Below are positions 24,821 to 34,136 of a stretch of 62,541 nucleotides of DNA, piece by piece (position 1 is the stretch's first letter; every line of letters starts with the position of its first letter). The notes beneath the pieces were generated by a model. The model saw only the letters and a list, made by a program, of their open reading frames with translations, was not told where the DNA came from and searched no databases. The position numbers and the translations under genes were made by a program. The stretch comes from WQXF01 sp031552825 (GTDB lineage Bacteria > Bacillota > Clostridia > Christensenellales > Aristaeellaceae): NCBI GenBank assembly GCA_031552825.1, contig JAVBMD010000003.1, forward strand, positions 1 to 62,541, written 5' to 3'.

Positions 24821-26179
24821 TTACCCCTGCGCCCCGATGCGCTCGAGCAGCGTGGCCAGCTCGTACACATCCTGATCGATGGCCGCCTGATCGGGGCCTT
24901 CGATCATCACGCGGATCACCGGCTCGGTGCCGGAGGGGCGGATCAGCACGCGGCCGTTGCCCTCGTACTTGCCCTCCAGCGCCTTGATGCGGCCGGTCAC
25001 TTCGGGGTGCGCAAGGCAGGCGTCGCGCCGCTCGTTGGGCACCTTGGCGCCGACCAGCGCCTGCGGCATCACCTGCATCACGCTGGCAAGCTGCGCCAGC
25101 GATTGCTTGGCTTCCACCATCACGGTCAGCAGTTGCAGCGCGGTGACGATGCCGTCGCCGGTGGTGTTGTGGTCGAGGAAGATCACGTGGCCGGACTGCT
25201 CGCCGCCGAGGTTGTAACCGTTCTCCAGCATGTTTTCCAGCACGTAGCGGTCGCCCACGCGGGTCTTGATGATCTGGATGCCCTGTTTCTTCATCGCCAG
25301 ATCCAGCCCCATATTGCTCATCACCGTGGCGACAAGCGTGCCTTTGTTGAGGCGGCTCTGCTTCTTGAGGTGGGTGGCAAGGATCGCGAGGATCTTGTCG
25401 CCATCGACGATCTGCCCGCGCCGATCCACGGCGATCAGCCGATCGGCGTCGCCGTCGAAGGCCAAGCCGATATCCGCGCCCAGCTCGCTGACCAAGTCCT
25501 GCAGGCGCTTGGGGTAGGTGGAGCCGCAGTATTCGTTGATGTTGGTGCCGTCGGGCTCGTGGTAGTAGGCCGAAACGTCGGCGCCCAGCTCGGTCATCAC
25601 CGTCGGCGCGATGGCCGAGGCCGCGCCGTGCGCGCAGTCGAGCACCACGCGCAGGCCGTCGAGGCGCACCGGCGTGGTGCTCTTGAGAAACTCGATGTAC
25701 TGCCGCTGGCCGTTTGCATCGTTGCGGATCAGCCGCCCCACCGCCACGCCGGTGGGCAGCTCGATGGGCAGCGGGGTTTCGCCGCTGATGATGGCCTCGA
25801 TCCGGTCTTCCAGCGCGTCGGGCAGCTTGTAGCCGTTGCGGTCAAAGAACTTGATGCCGTTATATTCGACGGTGTTGTGCGAGGCCGAGATGACCACGCC
25901 CGCGTCGCACTCGTAAAAGCGGGTGAGGTAGGCGATGCCCGGCGTGGGCAGCACGCCCACCAGCATCGCGCGCGCGCCCACGGAGCAGATGCCCGCGGTC
26001 ATCGCCGCCTCCAGCATCTTGCCGGAGATGCGCGTATCGCGCCCGATCAAAATCGTAGGCCGGCGCACGTTGGAGGCCAGCACCGCCGCCCCCGCCTGCC
26101 CCAGCTTGAAGGCCATTTCACACGTCAATTCCTGATTGGCGATGCCGCGCACGCCATCGGTTCCGAACAATCTGCCCAA
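24821..26179 (-). CDS. glmM: phosphoglucosamine mutase
   Basis: Converts glucosamine-6-P to glucosamine-1-P for peptidoglycan precursors. The TTG at 26179 has AGGAGG 7 bases upstream and gives the standard MGRLFGTDGVRG start (452 residues); a longer frame to 26254 is unsupported. Catalytic serine in SASHN at 98-102, metal loop AFDGDADRL, and C-terminal RPSGTEPVIRVMIEG. Confidence 0.96.
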   Translation of the reverse strand: MGRLFGTDGVRGIANQELTCEMAFKLGQAGAAVLASNVRRPTILIGRDTRISGKMLEAAMTAGICSVGARAMLVGVLPTPGIAYLTRFYECDAGVVISASHNTVEYNGIKFFDRNGYKLPDALEDRIEAIISGETPLPIELPTGVAVGRLIRNDANGQRQYIEFLKSTTPVRLDGLRVVLDCAHGAASAIAPTVMTELGADVSAYYHEPDGTNINEYCGSTYPKRLQDLVSELGADIGLAFDGDADRLIAVDRRGQIVDGDKILAILATHLKKQSRLNKGTLVATVMSNMGLDLAMKKQGIQIIKTRVGDRYVLENMLENGYNLGGEQSGHVIFLDHNTTGDGIVTALQLLTVMVEAKQSLAQLASVMQVMPQALVGAKVPNERRDACLAHPEVTGRIKALEGKYEGNGRVLIRPSGTEPVIRVMIEGPDQAAIDQDVYELATLLERIGAQG

Positions 26180-26341
26180 GCGGATGCCTCCTTGTTGCTG
26201 CGTCGTTTGTCTGTGGTACGTCGTTAGTATACTGCAAAATTGGAAAAAATGCACGGCTGGAGGGGAGAAATTCCGCCCGCGAAACGTTATTGTATGAGAG
26301 CGCAGTGTGCCGCGCGGGATACGAAGGGAGTACGTGAGAAG

Positions 26342-28699
26342 ATGCGCAAGATGAGATACGGCGGCGTAAAGCGCGCCGTGGCGTGGATGGTAAGCCTATA
26401 CCTGCTGGCGACCGGCTGCGCCGCTGCGCTGGCCGCGCCGGGGGATGGCGCGATGTACGCGGAGGAGTTTATCGACCCGGACACGGGCCGCCCGGTCTAC
26501 GCCTATGATGGCAGCACCGCTGAGCTGGACGGCGCGTTCTATACGCTGTACGATGCGCGGCTGTATCGGTGGACGCCCGGCGAGGCGGAGCCGACGCTGT
26601 TCTGCGGCCTGCCGCCGATACCGGCGGGCACGGAGTATCTGCGCGAGGATTTGTCCGCCGAGGTGGCGGCGAAGCTTTCCGAGGCGGTGACGCACATCGC
26701 GGGCGGCGACGGCGCGCTGTGGGCATTCAATGACTATGCGCTGCGCGTCGGCACCATCGACGCGGACGGCTTGCGCTGGCTGCCGCTTGCCTTGGATACC
26801 AGCGTACTGTCGCCGGAGGAAGCGCAATACCTGCGCGTTTCCCGCTGCTGGGTGCGCGAGGGCGCGCTGGAGTGCCTCGCCAATCTGGCCGACGCGAGCG
26901 AGGGCATGCGGGCGATGGCCGTGCTGCGCTTTGATTTGCGGACCGGCGCGGCCACCAAAACCGCGCTGCCCGACGCGCTGATGACCTGCCCCTACAAGCC
27001 GGGCAGCTACCTAGCCTATACCGCCGTTTACGATGAGAAGCAGGGCAAGATCGTCAGCACGCTGCTTTCCGTGGACGGCGCGACCGGGGAACGCACTGCG
27101 TTGCCGCAGACGATGCCGGGCGCGGAGTACGCCATCGGCGGGCTGAGCTACGACGCGGCGGCCGACCGCATCTGCTACGCGCATCAGGGCGAGATTTGGG
27201 GCAGCGCGGCGGGCGCACCGTTCGTCTCGCTGGCCTACCTGCCGGTGGCGGCGGTATACGACGACGCGCAGGCGTGGCAGCTGCCCGGCGACCGTTACGC
27301 CATCAATTCCGGCGGCCTGTACGTGCGCAGCGTCGATCCGCAATACAAGCCCCAGCGCACGCTGCGGCTGAGCGGCGTGTGGAACGATAAAGTCTATGAT
27401 CGCTTTGTCAAGACGCACCCCGAGGTGCCGGCCATCATCGCCGAATACAACGAGACAAGCGCCACCGAGGTCGCGCAGGCCATGCGCGAGGGAACCTCGG
27501 ACATCGACATCTACGCGATGACCGCCGATCCGGGCTGGCGCGCGCTGATCGACAAGGGCTTCGTGGCCGACCTGAGCATATCGGAGAAGCTGACCGCCGA
27601 CGTGGCGCGCATGTACCCGGCGATGCGGTCGGTGCTGGAGGACGACGCGGGCAAGCTGCGCGGCTATCCGGTGTTCGTGTATGGCAACACTTGGTCAGTG
27701 GACGAAAAGCTTTGGGCGCGGTTTGACATGGGGCCGCTGCCCACCACCTACGATGCGCTGCTCGACTGCTGGCTGCGGTGGGACGCCGAATTCGCCGAAG
27801 CCAACCCGGAGCTTGGCTTTCTGCAGGGCGGTTACGACAGGTTTACGATCACCAACCTGCTGCTCCGCGATTATATCCGCCGCTACGAGCAGCCCGGCCA
27901 GCCGCTGGACTTGAACACGCCGCTGCTGCACGATCTGCTCGCCAAGATCGAACAGCTCGACTTTGGCGACTGGGCGGAGCGCAACAAAAACGGCGAGGTC
28001 AACGACGAATACAACGAGTGGATCAACCGCCCCATGTTGCTCAGCGCTTACGGCAGCCAGAACCTCACGTCCAACCCGGAGGAGACCCCGATTTATGCGA
28101 CGGACTCCGAGGACGTGAAGGAGAGCAACGTGCTGCATAGCGTGCCGATGCTGCCGCCGGTGTTTGTGGCGGGCGAGGAGCCGATGATCGAGGGGCAGAT
28201 GCAGGTGCTGTTCATCAGCGCAGCCTCGTCCAATCCGGAGGCCGCGCTGGACTACCTCGAGGGCGCCGTCGTTGCTGGCGACATGGGGGTGGCCTATCTG
28301 GCGCATCCCGATAGGAACGAGCCGCTCCTGCGCGACGATTACGCAAAGGAGCGCAAGCAGTATGAGGGCTACCTCGCCGATGAGCGGGAGCGCATGACGA
28401 CGCTGACCGACCCCTTGGAGCGCAAGCGGGCGGAGGAATACATCGATTTCTGCGAGCGCTGGCTCGCCGATGCCGAGGGCAACAAGTGGATGATTTCGCC
28501 CGGCGCGATCCGCAACATGCGGGCGTACGCGCCCTACCTGCGCTTTGGCGAGCGCGCGTCGCTGCTTGATTATAGCGGCGGCGGCATGGCGTTCATGATG
28601 GAGCTTCTCGATCGTTACATCGCCGGGCAGATGACGCTGGACGCCTTCCTCAAGGAGCTCGACAACAAGCTGCGCATGGTGTCGCTCGAAGGGCGGTAG
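26342..28699 (+). CDS. exported protein with C-terminal solute-binding domain
   Basis: A 785-residue protein. The N-terminus has a signal peptide (YLLATGCAAALAAPG; the single Cys could also be a weak lipobox). Residues ~30-360 have repeated beta-strand units that refer to sums and averages of short motifs (VLRFDLRTGAATKT, LSVDGATGERTALP), like a propeller. From ~375 the family-1 extracellular solute-binding fold runs to the end (VYDRFVKTHPEV, GYPVFVYGNTWSVDE). Such receptors normally serve ABC importers, but no permease is encoded nearby. The start at 26342 is the better-placed ATG. Confidence 0.8.
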   Translation: MRKMRYGGVKRAVAWMVSLYLLATGCAAALAAPGDGAMYAEEFIDPDTGRPVYAYDGSTAELDGAFYTLYDARLYRWTPGEAEPTLFCGLPPIPAGTEYLREDLSAEVAAKLSEAVTHIAGGDGALWAFNDYALRVGTIDADGLRWLPLALDTSVLSPEEAQYLRVSRCWVREGALECLANLADASEGMRAMAVLRFDLRTGAATKTALPDALMTCPYKPGSYLAYTAVYDEKQGKIVSTLLSVDGATGERTALPQTMPGAEYAIGGLSYDAAADRICYAHQGEIWGSAAGAPFVSLAYLPVAAVYDDAQAWQLPGDRYAINSGGLYVRSVDPQYKPQRTLRLSGVWNDKVYDRFVKTHPEVPAIIAEYNETSATEVAQAMREGTSDIDIYAMTADPGWRALIDKGFVADLSISEKLTADVARMYPAMRSVLEDDAGKLRGYPVFVYGNTWSVDEKLWARFDMGPLPTTYDALLDCWLRWDAEFAEANPELGFLQGGYDRFTITNLLLRDYIRRYEQPGQPLDLNTPLLHDLLAKIEQLDFGDWAERNKNGEVNDEYNEWINRPMLLSAYGSQNLTSNPEETPIYATDSEDVKESNVLHSVPMLPPVFVAGEEPMIEGQMQVLFISAASSNPEAALDYLEGAVVAGDMGVAYLAHPDRNEPLLRDDYAKERKQYEGYLADERERMTTLTDPLERKRAEEYIDFCERWLADAEGNKWMISPGAIRNMRAYAPYLRFGERASLLDYSGGGMAFMMELLDRYIAGQMTLDAFLKELDNKLRMVSLEGR

Positions 28700-28761
28700 C
28701 CGAAGGTTTCGTAGGCCGAAGGTTTTCAGGCCGAAGGTTTCGTAGGCCGAAGGTTTCCTAA
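28699..28761. repeat. 16-bp tandem repeats after the stop of the solute-binding gene
   Basis: Four copies of GCCGAAGGTTTCGTAG start at 28699, 28715, 28730 and 28746, beginning at the last base of the stop codon. Confidence 0.9.
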
Positions 28762-29061
28762 GGGCGACCGGAAAGCCCTTAGGTCGCCCCGCAGGGCGAA
28801 ACCCCTTCGAACAAAATCCCCCGCGCAGCCCTGAAGCCCGCCGAGAAATCGGTGACCTTCAGATCATCAACAAAGTCAGGCCGTCCAAAAAGGTTCAGAT
28901 GTGGGTGCGCCGTGAGGCTGTCCGCAGGAGGCGTACGCCCGTACGCCGACAAGGCGGCCGACGCGGAAAGCCCGCAGATGGGCCTTTGAAGGCGGCTTGA
29001 AGCCCGCCGAGAAATCGGTGGGCTTGGTTCTGTCCCTCCCGCTCACGCCATACAGTGACAC
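28762..29061. repeat. repeat-rich gap before the P-type ATPase
   Basis: No gene. Contains the text ATCAACAAAGTCAGGCC (28866-28882), also found near 60312, two copies of GAAGCCCGCCGAGAAATCGG (near 28832 and 28999), and a GTACG palindrome region (28931-28946). Likely a dispersed intergenic element. Confidence 0.6.
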
Positions 29062-29075
29062 GGGAGGGATTCTAT

Positions 29076-31790
29076 ATGTTCTACAACACAGCGCCCCGAA
29101 ACGCCGACGATACCGCGCCCGACGCCCTTTCGGCGCCGCCCGTCGGTCTGACCGCCGAGCAGGCGGAGCACGCACGCGCCACCTTCGGTGCCAATACGCT
29201 CACGCAAAAAAAGCGCACGCCGTTTTGGCGGCACTACCTAGCCAGCTTCGCCGATCCGATTATTCGGATCCTGCTGATCGCGCTGGGCGTCAACCTGCTG
29301 TTTCTGCTCAGCGCGTCGTTCAGTTGGTACGAACCGGCGGGCATCGCGGCGGCGATCCTGATCGCGACGCTGGTGGCCACGCTTTCGGAGCACGGCAACG
29401 AGACGGCGTTCGAGAAGCTGCAGCAGGAGGCGGCGCGCATCCATTGCCGCGTGTGGCGCGACGGGGTGCTGACCGAGCTGCCCATCGACGAGATCGTGGT
29501 CGGCGACCGGGTGCAGCTGCAGCCCGGCGACCGGGTTCCGGCCGACGGCATGCTGGAGCGCGGCGCGCTGGATGTGGATCAGTCGGCGCTCAACGGCGAG
29601 AGCCGCGAGGTGCGCAAGCATCCCAGCACGGCGACGACGCGCGCCGAGGATTTTTCCGCGAAGAACCGGCTGTTTCGCGGCTCGGTGGTTACCGGCGGCG
29701 AGGGCGTGCTGCACGTGCTGGCGGTCGGCGATGGCAGCGTGTACGGCCAGCTTGCGCGCGAGGTGCAGGAGGAGCCGCGCGAGAGCCCCATGCGCGTGCG
29801 GCTCAACCGGCTGGCGGGGGCGATCGCCAAGTTTGGCTACGGCGGGGCAGCTGCGGTGGCGCTTTCGTACCTGTTCTACAATTTGGTGATAGAAAACAAC
29901 TTTTCCATCCCCGCCATCGTGCTCCGGCTCATGATGCCCGGCGCGATGCTGGGCACGCTGATCCACTGCATCATGCTGGCGATGTCGGTCATCATTATGG
30001 CGGTGCCCGAAGGGCTGCCGATGATGATTACCGTCGTGCTCTCGGCCAACATGAAGCGCATGCTGCGCGACCGGGTGCTGGTGCGCAAGCTGGTGGGCAT
30101 CGAAACGGCGGGCAGCCTGAACCTGCTCTTCACCGATAAGACCGGCACGCTGACGCGCGGCCAGCTGCGGCTGCACGGGTTTGTGGATGGCAACGGGCGG
30201 CAGTACCGCGAGCTTTCGCAGCTCGCGCGGCACCCGGGGCTGTACACGCTGGCGTGGGCGGGCATGGCGCTGGGCAACGCCGCCACGCTGACCGGCGAGG
30301 GCGAAGACCGCCGCGCCATCGGCGGCAACGCCACCGACCGCGCGCTGCTGGAGGCGACGCTGAGCGCGCCCGCCGATCTCGGCGAGGTGCGCGTGGAGGG
30401 GGTTACCCCCTTTGATTCAACGCTAAAGTTCTCGGTAACGCGGGTGACCGGCGGGCTCAACCGCGTGCTGGTCAAGGGCGCGCCCGAGAAGATTCTCCCG
30501 GCATGTACGCGGCTGATCGCCTCCTCCGGCGAGGCGCAGCCGCTGTTCGCCCCGCAGCGCGCCGAGCTTGAGGAGCGGATGCAGGCGCTTTCCGCGCAGG
30601 CCGCGCGGCTGATCGCGCTGGCGGTGTGCGACGCGCCGGTGCAGCAGGGCATGTTGCCGAGCAATCTGTCGCTGGTGGGGCTGGTGGCGCTGCGCGACGA
30701 GCTGCGCCCCGAGGCGGTGGAGGGCGTGCGGCAGGCCGAAGGCGCGGGCGTGCAGGTGGTGATGATTACCGGCGATAGCCGCGACACCGCCGTGGCCATC
30801 GCGCGCGAGGCCGGGCTGATGCGCGAGCCGGGGCATCTGGCGCTGACCAGCGAGGATCTCTCCCTCATCGACGACCGCACGCTGGCCACCGTGCTGCCCA
30901 AGCTGCGCGTCGTCGCCCGCGCGCTGCCCGCCGACAAGAGCCGCTTGGTGCGCATCGCGCAGGAGGCAGGCCGCGTCACCGGCATGACCGGCGACGGCAT
31001 CAACGACGCCCCGGCGCTCAAGCTGGCCGACGTCGGCTTCGCGATGGGCAGCGGCACCGAGATCGCTAAGGAGGCAGGCGATATCGTCATCCTCGACGAT
31101 AACTTCGCCTCCATCGGCAAGGCCATCCTCTACGGCCGAACGATCTTCAAGAGCATCCGTAAGTTCATCATCTTTCAGCTCACCGTCAACCTCTGCGCGG
31201 TGGCGCTGGCGGTGCTCGGCCCCTTCTTCGGCATCGAAACGCCGATTACCGTGCTGCAAATGCTGTGGATCAACATGGTGATGGACACCCTCGCCGGGCT
31301 GGCGTTCAGCGGCGAGCCACCCCTGCCCGAGTACATGTCCGAGCCGCCCAAGCGCCGCGACGCACCGATCCTCAACCGTTACATGGGCAGCCAGATCATC
31401 TGGACGGGGCTTTATTCGATGGCGCTGTGCCTGTACTTTCTGGTCACCGGCTTCGGCCTTTCGACGCCGAACCCCAGCGAAGGGTACCGGCTTACCGCCT
31501 TCTTCGGCCTGTTCATGTTTATGGCGGTATTCAACGCGATGAGCGCGCGCACCCACCGCTTCAATTTGCTGCACCATCTGCGGCGGAACGGCCTGTTCAT
31601 CGGCGTGATGGGGCTGGTGGCGGCGGTGCAGGTGGCGCTGCTATTCCTCGGCGGGCCGCTGTTCCGCGTGGAGCCGCTGAGCGCGCGCGACCTCGTTTGG
31701 ATCGCCTGCCTTGCGGCGACGGTGCTGCCGGTGGACGCGCTGCGCAAGTGGATCGTGCGGCGGGTGCCGGGGGTGGAGAAGGGGGTGTAG
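29076..31790 (+). CDS. P-type calcium-transporting ATPase
   Basis: A 904-residue P2-type cation pump. ATG 29076 has GGGAGG 8 bases upstream. Actuator motif NGES, VPEGLPMMITVVLS in the ion-binding helix M4 (PEGL), phosphorylation site DKTGTLT at Asp354, and hinge TGDGINDAP near 638 are intact. About ten membrane helices. Similar to bacterial Ca2+ ATPases that export calcium; the ion is inferred from PEGL and overall likeness. It stands alone. Confidence 0.9.
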   Translation: MFYNTAPRNADDTAPDALSAPPVGLTAEQAEHARATFGANTLTQKKRTPFWRHYLASFADPIIRILLIALGVNLLFLLSASFSWYEPAGIAAAILIATLVATLSEHGNETAFEKLQQEAARIHCRVWRDGVLTELPIDEIVVGDRVQLQPGDRVPADGMLERGALDVDQSALNGESREVRKHPSTATTRAEDFSAKNRLFRGSVVTGGEGVLHVLAVGDGSVYGQLAREVQEEPRESPMRVRLNRLAGAIAKFGYGGAAAVALSYLFYNLVIENNFSIPAIVLRLMMPGAMLGTLIHCIMLAMSVIIMAVPEGLPMMITVVLSANMKRMLRDRVLVRKLVGIETAGSLNLLFTDKTGTLTRGQLRLHGFVDGNGRQYRELSQLARHPGLYTLAWAGMALGNAATLTGEGEDRRAIGGNATDRALLEATLSAPADLGEVRVEGVTPFDSTLKFSVTRVTGGLNRVLVKGAPEKILPACTRLIASSGEAQPLFAPQRAELEERMQALSAQAARLIALAVCDAPVQQGMLPSNLSLVGLVALRDELRPEAVEGVRQAEGAGVQVVMITGDSRDTAVAIAREAGLMREPGHLALTSEDLSLIDDRTLATVLPKLRVVARALPADKSRLVRIAQEAGRVTGMTGDGINDAPALKLADVGFAMGSGTEIAKEAGDIVILDDNFASIGKAILYGRTIFKSIRKFIIFQLTVNLCAVALAVLGPFFGIETPITVLQMLWINMVMDTLAGLAFSGEPPLPEYMSEPPKRRDAPILNRYMGSQIIWTGLYSMALCLYFLVTGFGLSTPNPSEGYRLTAFFGLFMFMAVFNAMSARTHRFNLLHHLRRNGLFIGVMGLVAAVQVALLFLGGPLFRVEPLSARDLVWIACLAATVLPVDALRKWIVRRVPGVEKGV

Positions 31791-31835
31791 GGAGCTCGCT
31801 GATGCGCTAGGGCGCGTGAAATCTGCCGCCGGAGC

Positions 31836-31895
31836 GGGGGACGGAATCCCACCACCGCTGAGGCGGGCCCCCTCCCTTTAACAAGGGAGGCTTTT
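31836..31895. repeat. partial copy of the MITE-like family
   Basis: One arm only: CCCTCCCTTTAACAAGGGAG then GCTTTT, flanked by the same GGGGGACGGAATCCC / CACCGCTGAGGCGGG context as other copies. It lies in the 212-base gap after the calcium ATPase. Confidence 0.6.
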
Positions 31896-32002
31896 GGGCT
31901 CGAGTTAAGCAGCGTTGCTCGTAGCAGGGCGCGGGGTACGCAGTAGACCGGGAAAACCAAGGCGGACGTTAGAGCGGTTCGGGTAGTTCGGTATAATCAG
32001 TT

Positions 32003-32542
32003 TTACGCCGACTCCGGCTTTTTCTCCTTCTTCGGCGCCTTTTCCCGAATGAACGCGCCGAACGCCGCCCTTTCCTCGTCGCTGGCAAAGGCGCGATAGG
32101 GCAGGATGACGGCGGTTATGACGCTCTGATACAGATAGAACGCGCTGTCGCCCTCAAAGATGCGCTCAGTCATCGCGTAGGACGACCGCATTTCAGTGTG
32201 ATCGGTGATTGAGGTGAACGCATCCTCCTCAAAGGTGATCGCGGTGCGCTCGATGGAGGGCAGCTTTCCGTATTTTTTTAGCCAGACAATTCGCTTGCGC
32301 AGGTTTCTGCGTACCTGCCAATCGTAGCAGAACAGCCAAGCGATGCTTGCGATGGAGAACAAAATTAAATAGAACCAGCTTTGCCTCGCGACGGACAGGA
32401 ATGCGCCCAAGAACAGACAAATCGTTGGGAACGCTGTCTTTCGAATGGTGTGCTGGTTTTTGTTCTCCGGTACAGCATAGAGATGATGCAGGCTATAGGC
32501 ATAATAATCTTCGTCGGTGAGCTCATATTGGAATCTGAACAT
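32003..32542 (-). CDS. YcxB-like membrane protein
   Basis: A 179-residue protein with two membrane helices (about residues 40-80) and a C-terminal domain with ITFEEDAFTSITDHTEMRSSY and ILPYRAFASDEERAAFGAFI, the pattern of YcxB family proteins. Start at ATG 32542; the ribosome site GGAGAGGGG is purine-rich upstream. Function unknown. Its own promoter is at 32573-32601. Confidence 0.78.
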   Translation of the reverse strand: MFRFQYELTDEDYYAYSLHHLYAVPENKNQHTIRKTAFPTICLFLGAFLSVARQSWFYLILFSIASIAWLFCYDWQVRRNLRKRIVWLKKYGKLPSIERTAITFEEDAFTSITDHTEMRSSYAMTERIFEGDSAFYLYQSVITAVILPYRAFASDEERAAFGAFIREKAPKKEKKPESA

Positions 32543-32572
32543 CGCGCAGCCCCTCTCCAACCGATTTTCCTT

Positions 32573-32601
32573 ATTATAACGGCTTAAACGGGGGAGCGCA
32601 A
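32573..32601 (-). promoter_or_regulatory. promoter of the YcxB-like gene
   Basis: On the minus strand: TTGCGC (32601-32596), 17 bases, TATAAT (32578-32573). Confidence 0.8.
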
Positions 32602-32615
32602 GCGGGGGGATGGAT

Positions 32616-33152
32616 TCACTCTACGCCTCGCGCGCGCCCCAGCGGCCACACCACGCCGCGCACGTGCGCCACGATCTGCTCGCGTCGGAGCGGGCCGACG
32701 AGGTGGCTGTCGTTGGAGTTATCGCGGTTGTCGCCGAGGACGAAGAACTCGCCCTCCCGCACGGTGTAGGGCGGCATCTCGTAGCTGGGGCGGTGGGCGA
32801 TATAGGGCTCCTCCTGCTTTACGTTATTGATATATAGATAACCGCCGGAGACCGCCACCGTGTCGCCCGCCACGCCGACGATGCGCTTGACAAAGTCCTC
32901 GCTGCGCCCCGGGTAATGGCAGATCACCACATCGAAGCGCTGGGGCGCGCCGGTTAGGTAATCGAACTTGGTGGCGAACATTACCTCGCGATCGGCCAGC
33001 GTATCGTTCATCGAGGCGCCTTTCACGATATAGGGGCTGAATACCAGCGTGCGGATCAGCAGCGCGATCACGACCGCGCCGAGCAGGGACAGGCTCCATT
33101 CGGCCAGCTCGCGCTTGCGGCTCTTTTTTAGTTTGGTCTCGGTTGTTTGCAT
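32616..33152 (-). CDS. lepB: type I signal peptidase
   Basis: A 178-residue membrane-anchored peptidase. The second ATG (33152) is chosen for its spacing from AAAGGAG. One N-terminal helix (SLSLLGAVVIALLIRTLVF), catalytic Ser47 in KGASMNDTL, general-base Lys89 in DFVKRIVGVAGD, and GDNRDNSNDSHLVGP near the end. Removes signal peptides outside the membrane. Follows the small membrane protein and the ECF sigma gene, so probably one transcript. Confidence 0.94.
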   Translation of the reverse strand: MQTTETKLKKSRKRELAEWSLSLLGAVVIALLIRTLVFSPYIVKGASMNDTLADREVMFATKFDYLTGAPQRFDVVICHYPGRSEDFVKRIVGVAGDTVAVSGGYLYINNVKQEEPYIAHRPSYEMPPYTVREGEFFVLGDNRDNSNDSHLVGPLRREQIVAHVRGVVWPLGRARGVE

Positions 33153-33165
33153 GTGCATGCTCCTT

Positions 33166-33351
33166 TCAAATCAAGAATCCCGCCGCGCCTGCCACCGGCA
33201 TCAGCGCCATCGCGAAGCCGATCGCCGCCGATACCGACAGCTTCAGCGCCAGCCTGCCGCGGCTGGCGCGGTCGGCGCGCAGGCGCAGGGCAGCTTCCTC
33301 CAGCGTCTGCTTTTCGCGGACCTTGCGCCAGATATCGTTCATGTGTTGCAT
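33166..33351 (-). CDS. small membrane protein between sigma factor and lepB
   Basis: A 61-residue protein. AAGGAGG sits 8 bases before ATG 33351. Residues 1-40 are charged and helical (NDIWRKVREKQTLEEAALRL), then one hydrophobic helix (VSAAIGFAMALMPVAGAAGF). No family recognised. Its place directly after an ECF sigma gene and its topology suggest a minimal anti-sigma factor, but it could be an unrelated single-helix protein. Confidence 0.65.
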   Translation of the reverse strand: MQHMNDIWRKVREKQTLEEAALRLRADRASRGRLALKLSVSAAIGFAMALMPVAGAAGFLI

Positions 33352-33414
33352 GAGGGGTGCCTCCTTGTTGGTGCGGGCGACGCGCACCCGTCGCCGATTG
33401 TGCGCAACGCTTCT

Positions 33415-33957
33415 TTACTCGTGCTCAAAATCCTCTTTGATCTGCCGCAGGCGGCGGCGCACGCGGAACAGCGTGACCTTGACCTGCGCCACCGAAATGC
33501 CGAGCTCCGCAGCGATTTCTCGGTAGGAGCGCCCTTCGAGGGCGAAGGCCACGAGCATGCGGCGCTGCCGTGCGGGCAGGGCTTCGACGGCGGCATAGAG
33601 CGCGCCGCGAAACATGCGCGCGATGAAGGCGTCCTCGGGCGTGCGCGGGCCGGGCGGCTCGGCTTGATCGGCGGCCAGCGCGGCGGCAGGCTTGCCCCGG
33701 CGGCGCAGCAGATCGATGCCCTTGTGCCGCGCGATGGCGGCGACGTAGGCGTGTACCGAATAGCGCGGCTGGTAGCGCCCGCGCTGCACGTACAGGTCGG
33801 CGAACACCTCCTGTGCCACGTCTTGCGCCAGTTGCGCGTCGCCCACGATGCCGCGCGCCACGCGTTCGGCCACCGGCCAGTAGGCCGCCACCAGCGCTTC
33901 GAAGGCGGCCGGGTCTCCGTCGCGGACGCGCGCCATCAGTTCCTGATCCTTCGTCAT
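33415..33957 (-). CDS. ECF-type RNA polymerase sigma factor
   Basis: A 180-residue sigma-70 family protein with region 2 (AFEALVAAYWPVAERVA; AQDVAQEVFADLY) and region 4 (ALPARQRRMLVAFALEGRSY, then REIAAELGISVAQVKVTLFR helix-turn-helix). AGGAG precedes the ATG. First gene of a probable operon with the 61-residue membrane protein and lepB. Confidence 0.92.
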   Translation of the reverse strand: MTKDQELMARVRDGDPAAFEALVAAYWPVAERVARGIVGDAQLAQDVAQEVFADLYVQRGRYQPRYSVHAYVAAIARHKGIDLLRRRGKPAAALAADQAEPPGPRTPEDAFIARMFRGALYAAVEALPARQRRMLVAFALEGRSYREIAAELGISVAQVKVTLFRVRRRLRQIKEDFEHE

Positions 33958-33990
33958 TCGCTTCGTCTCCTACAGCTCTGCACCCTTATC

Positions 33991-34015
33991 ATCGCATGTT
34001 AGCCGCGAAAGTTAC
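33991..34015 (-). promoter_or_regulatory. possible ECF autoregulated promoter
   Basis: On the minus strand, GTAAC (34015-34011), 16 bases, CGAT (33994-33991), upstream of the sigma gene. It resembles ECF -35/-10 elements but is short and unproven. Confidence 0.3.
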
Positions 34016-34081
34016 AGCCCATGCAAAGAATTTCCTGATGGATGCGGGAAGGTTTTCCGGCGCTGCACGTTATTTACATAG

Positions 34082-34120
34082 AAAGCTATCGATGAAAGTT
34101 GTCGATAAAAGCTATCGATG
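34082..34120. repeat. 13-bp tandem repeats, 3 copies
   Basis: Units AAAGCTATCGATG, AAAGTTGTCGATA and AAAGCTATCGATG at 34082, 34095 and 34108, directly before the ribosome site AAGGAGG of the 34137 gene. Confidence 0.9.
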
Positions 34121-34136
34121 AAGGAGGGTACCCCTG

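Noticed and set aside
28762..29061. yybP-ykoY type riboswitch before the calcium ATPase
   Set aside because: The conserved loop sequences are not found; the gap is explained by repeats.
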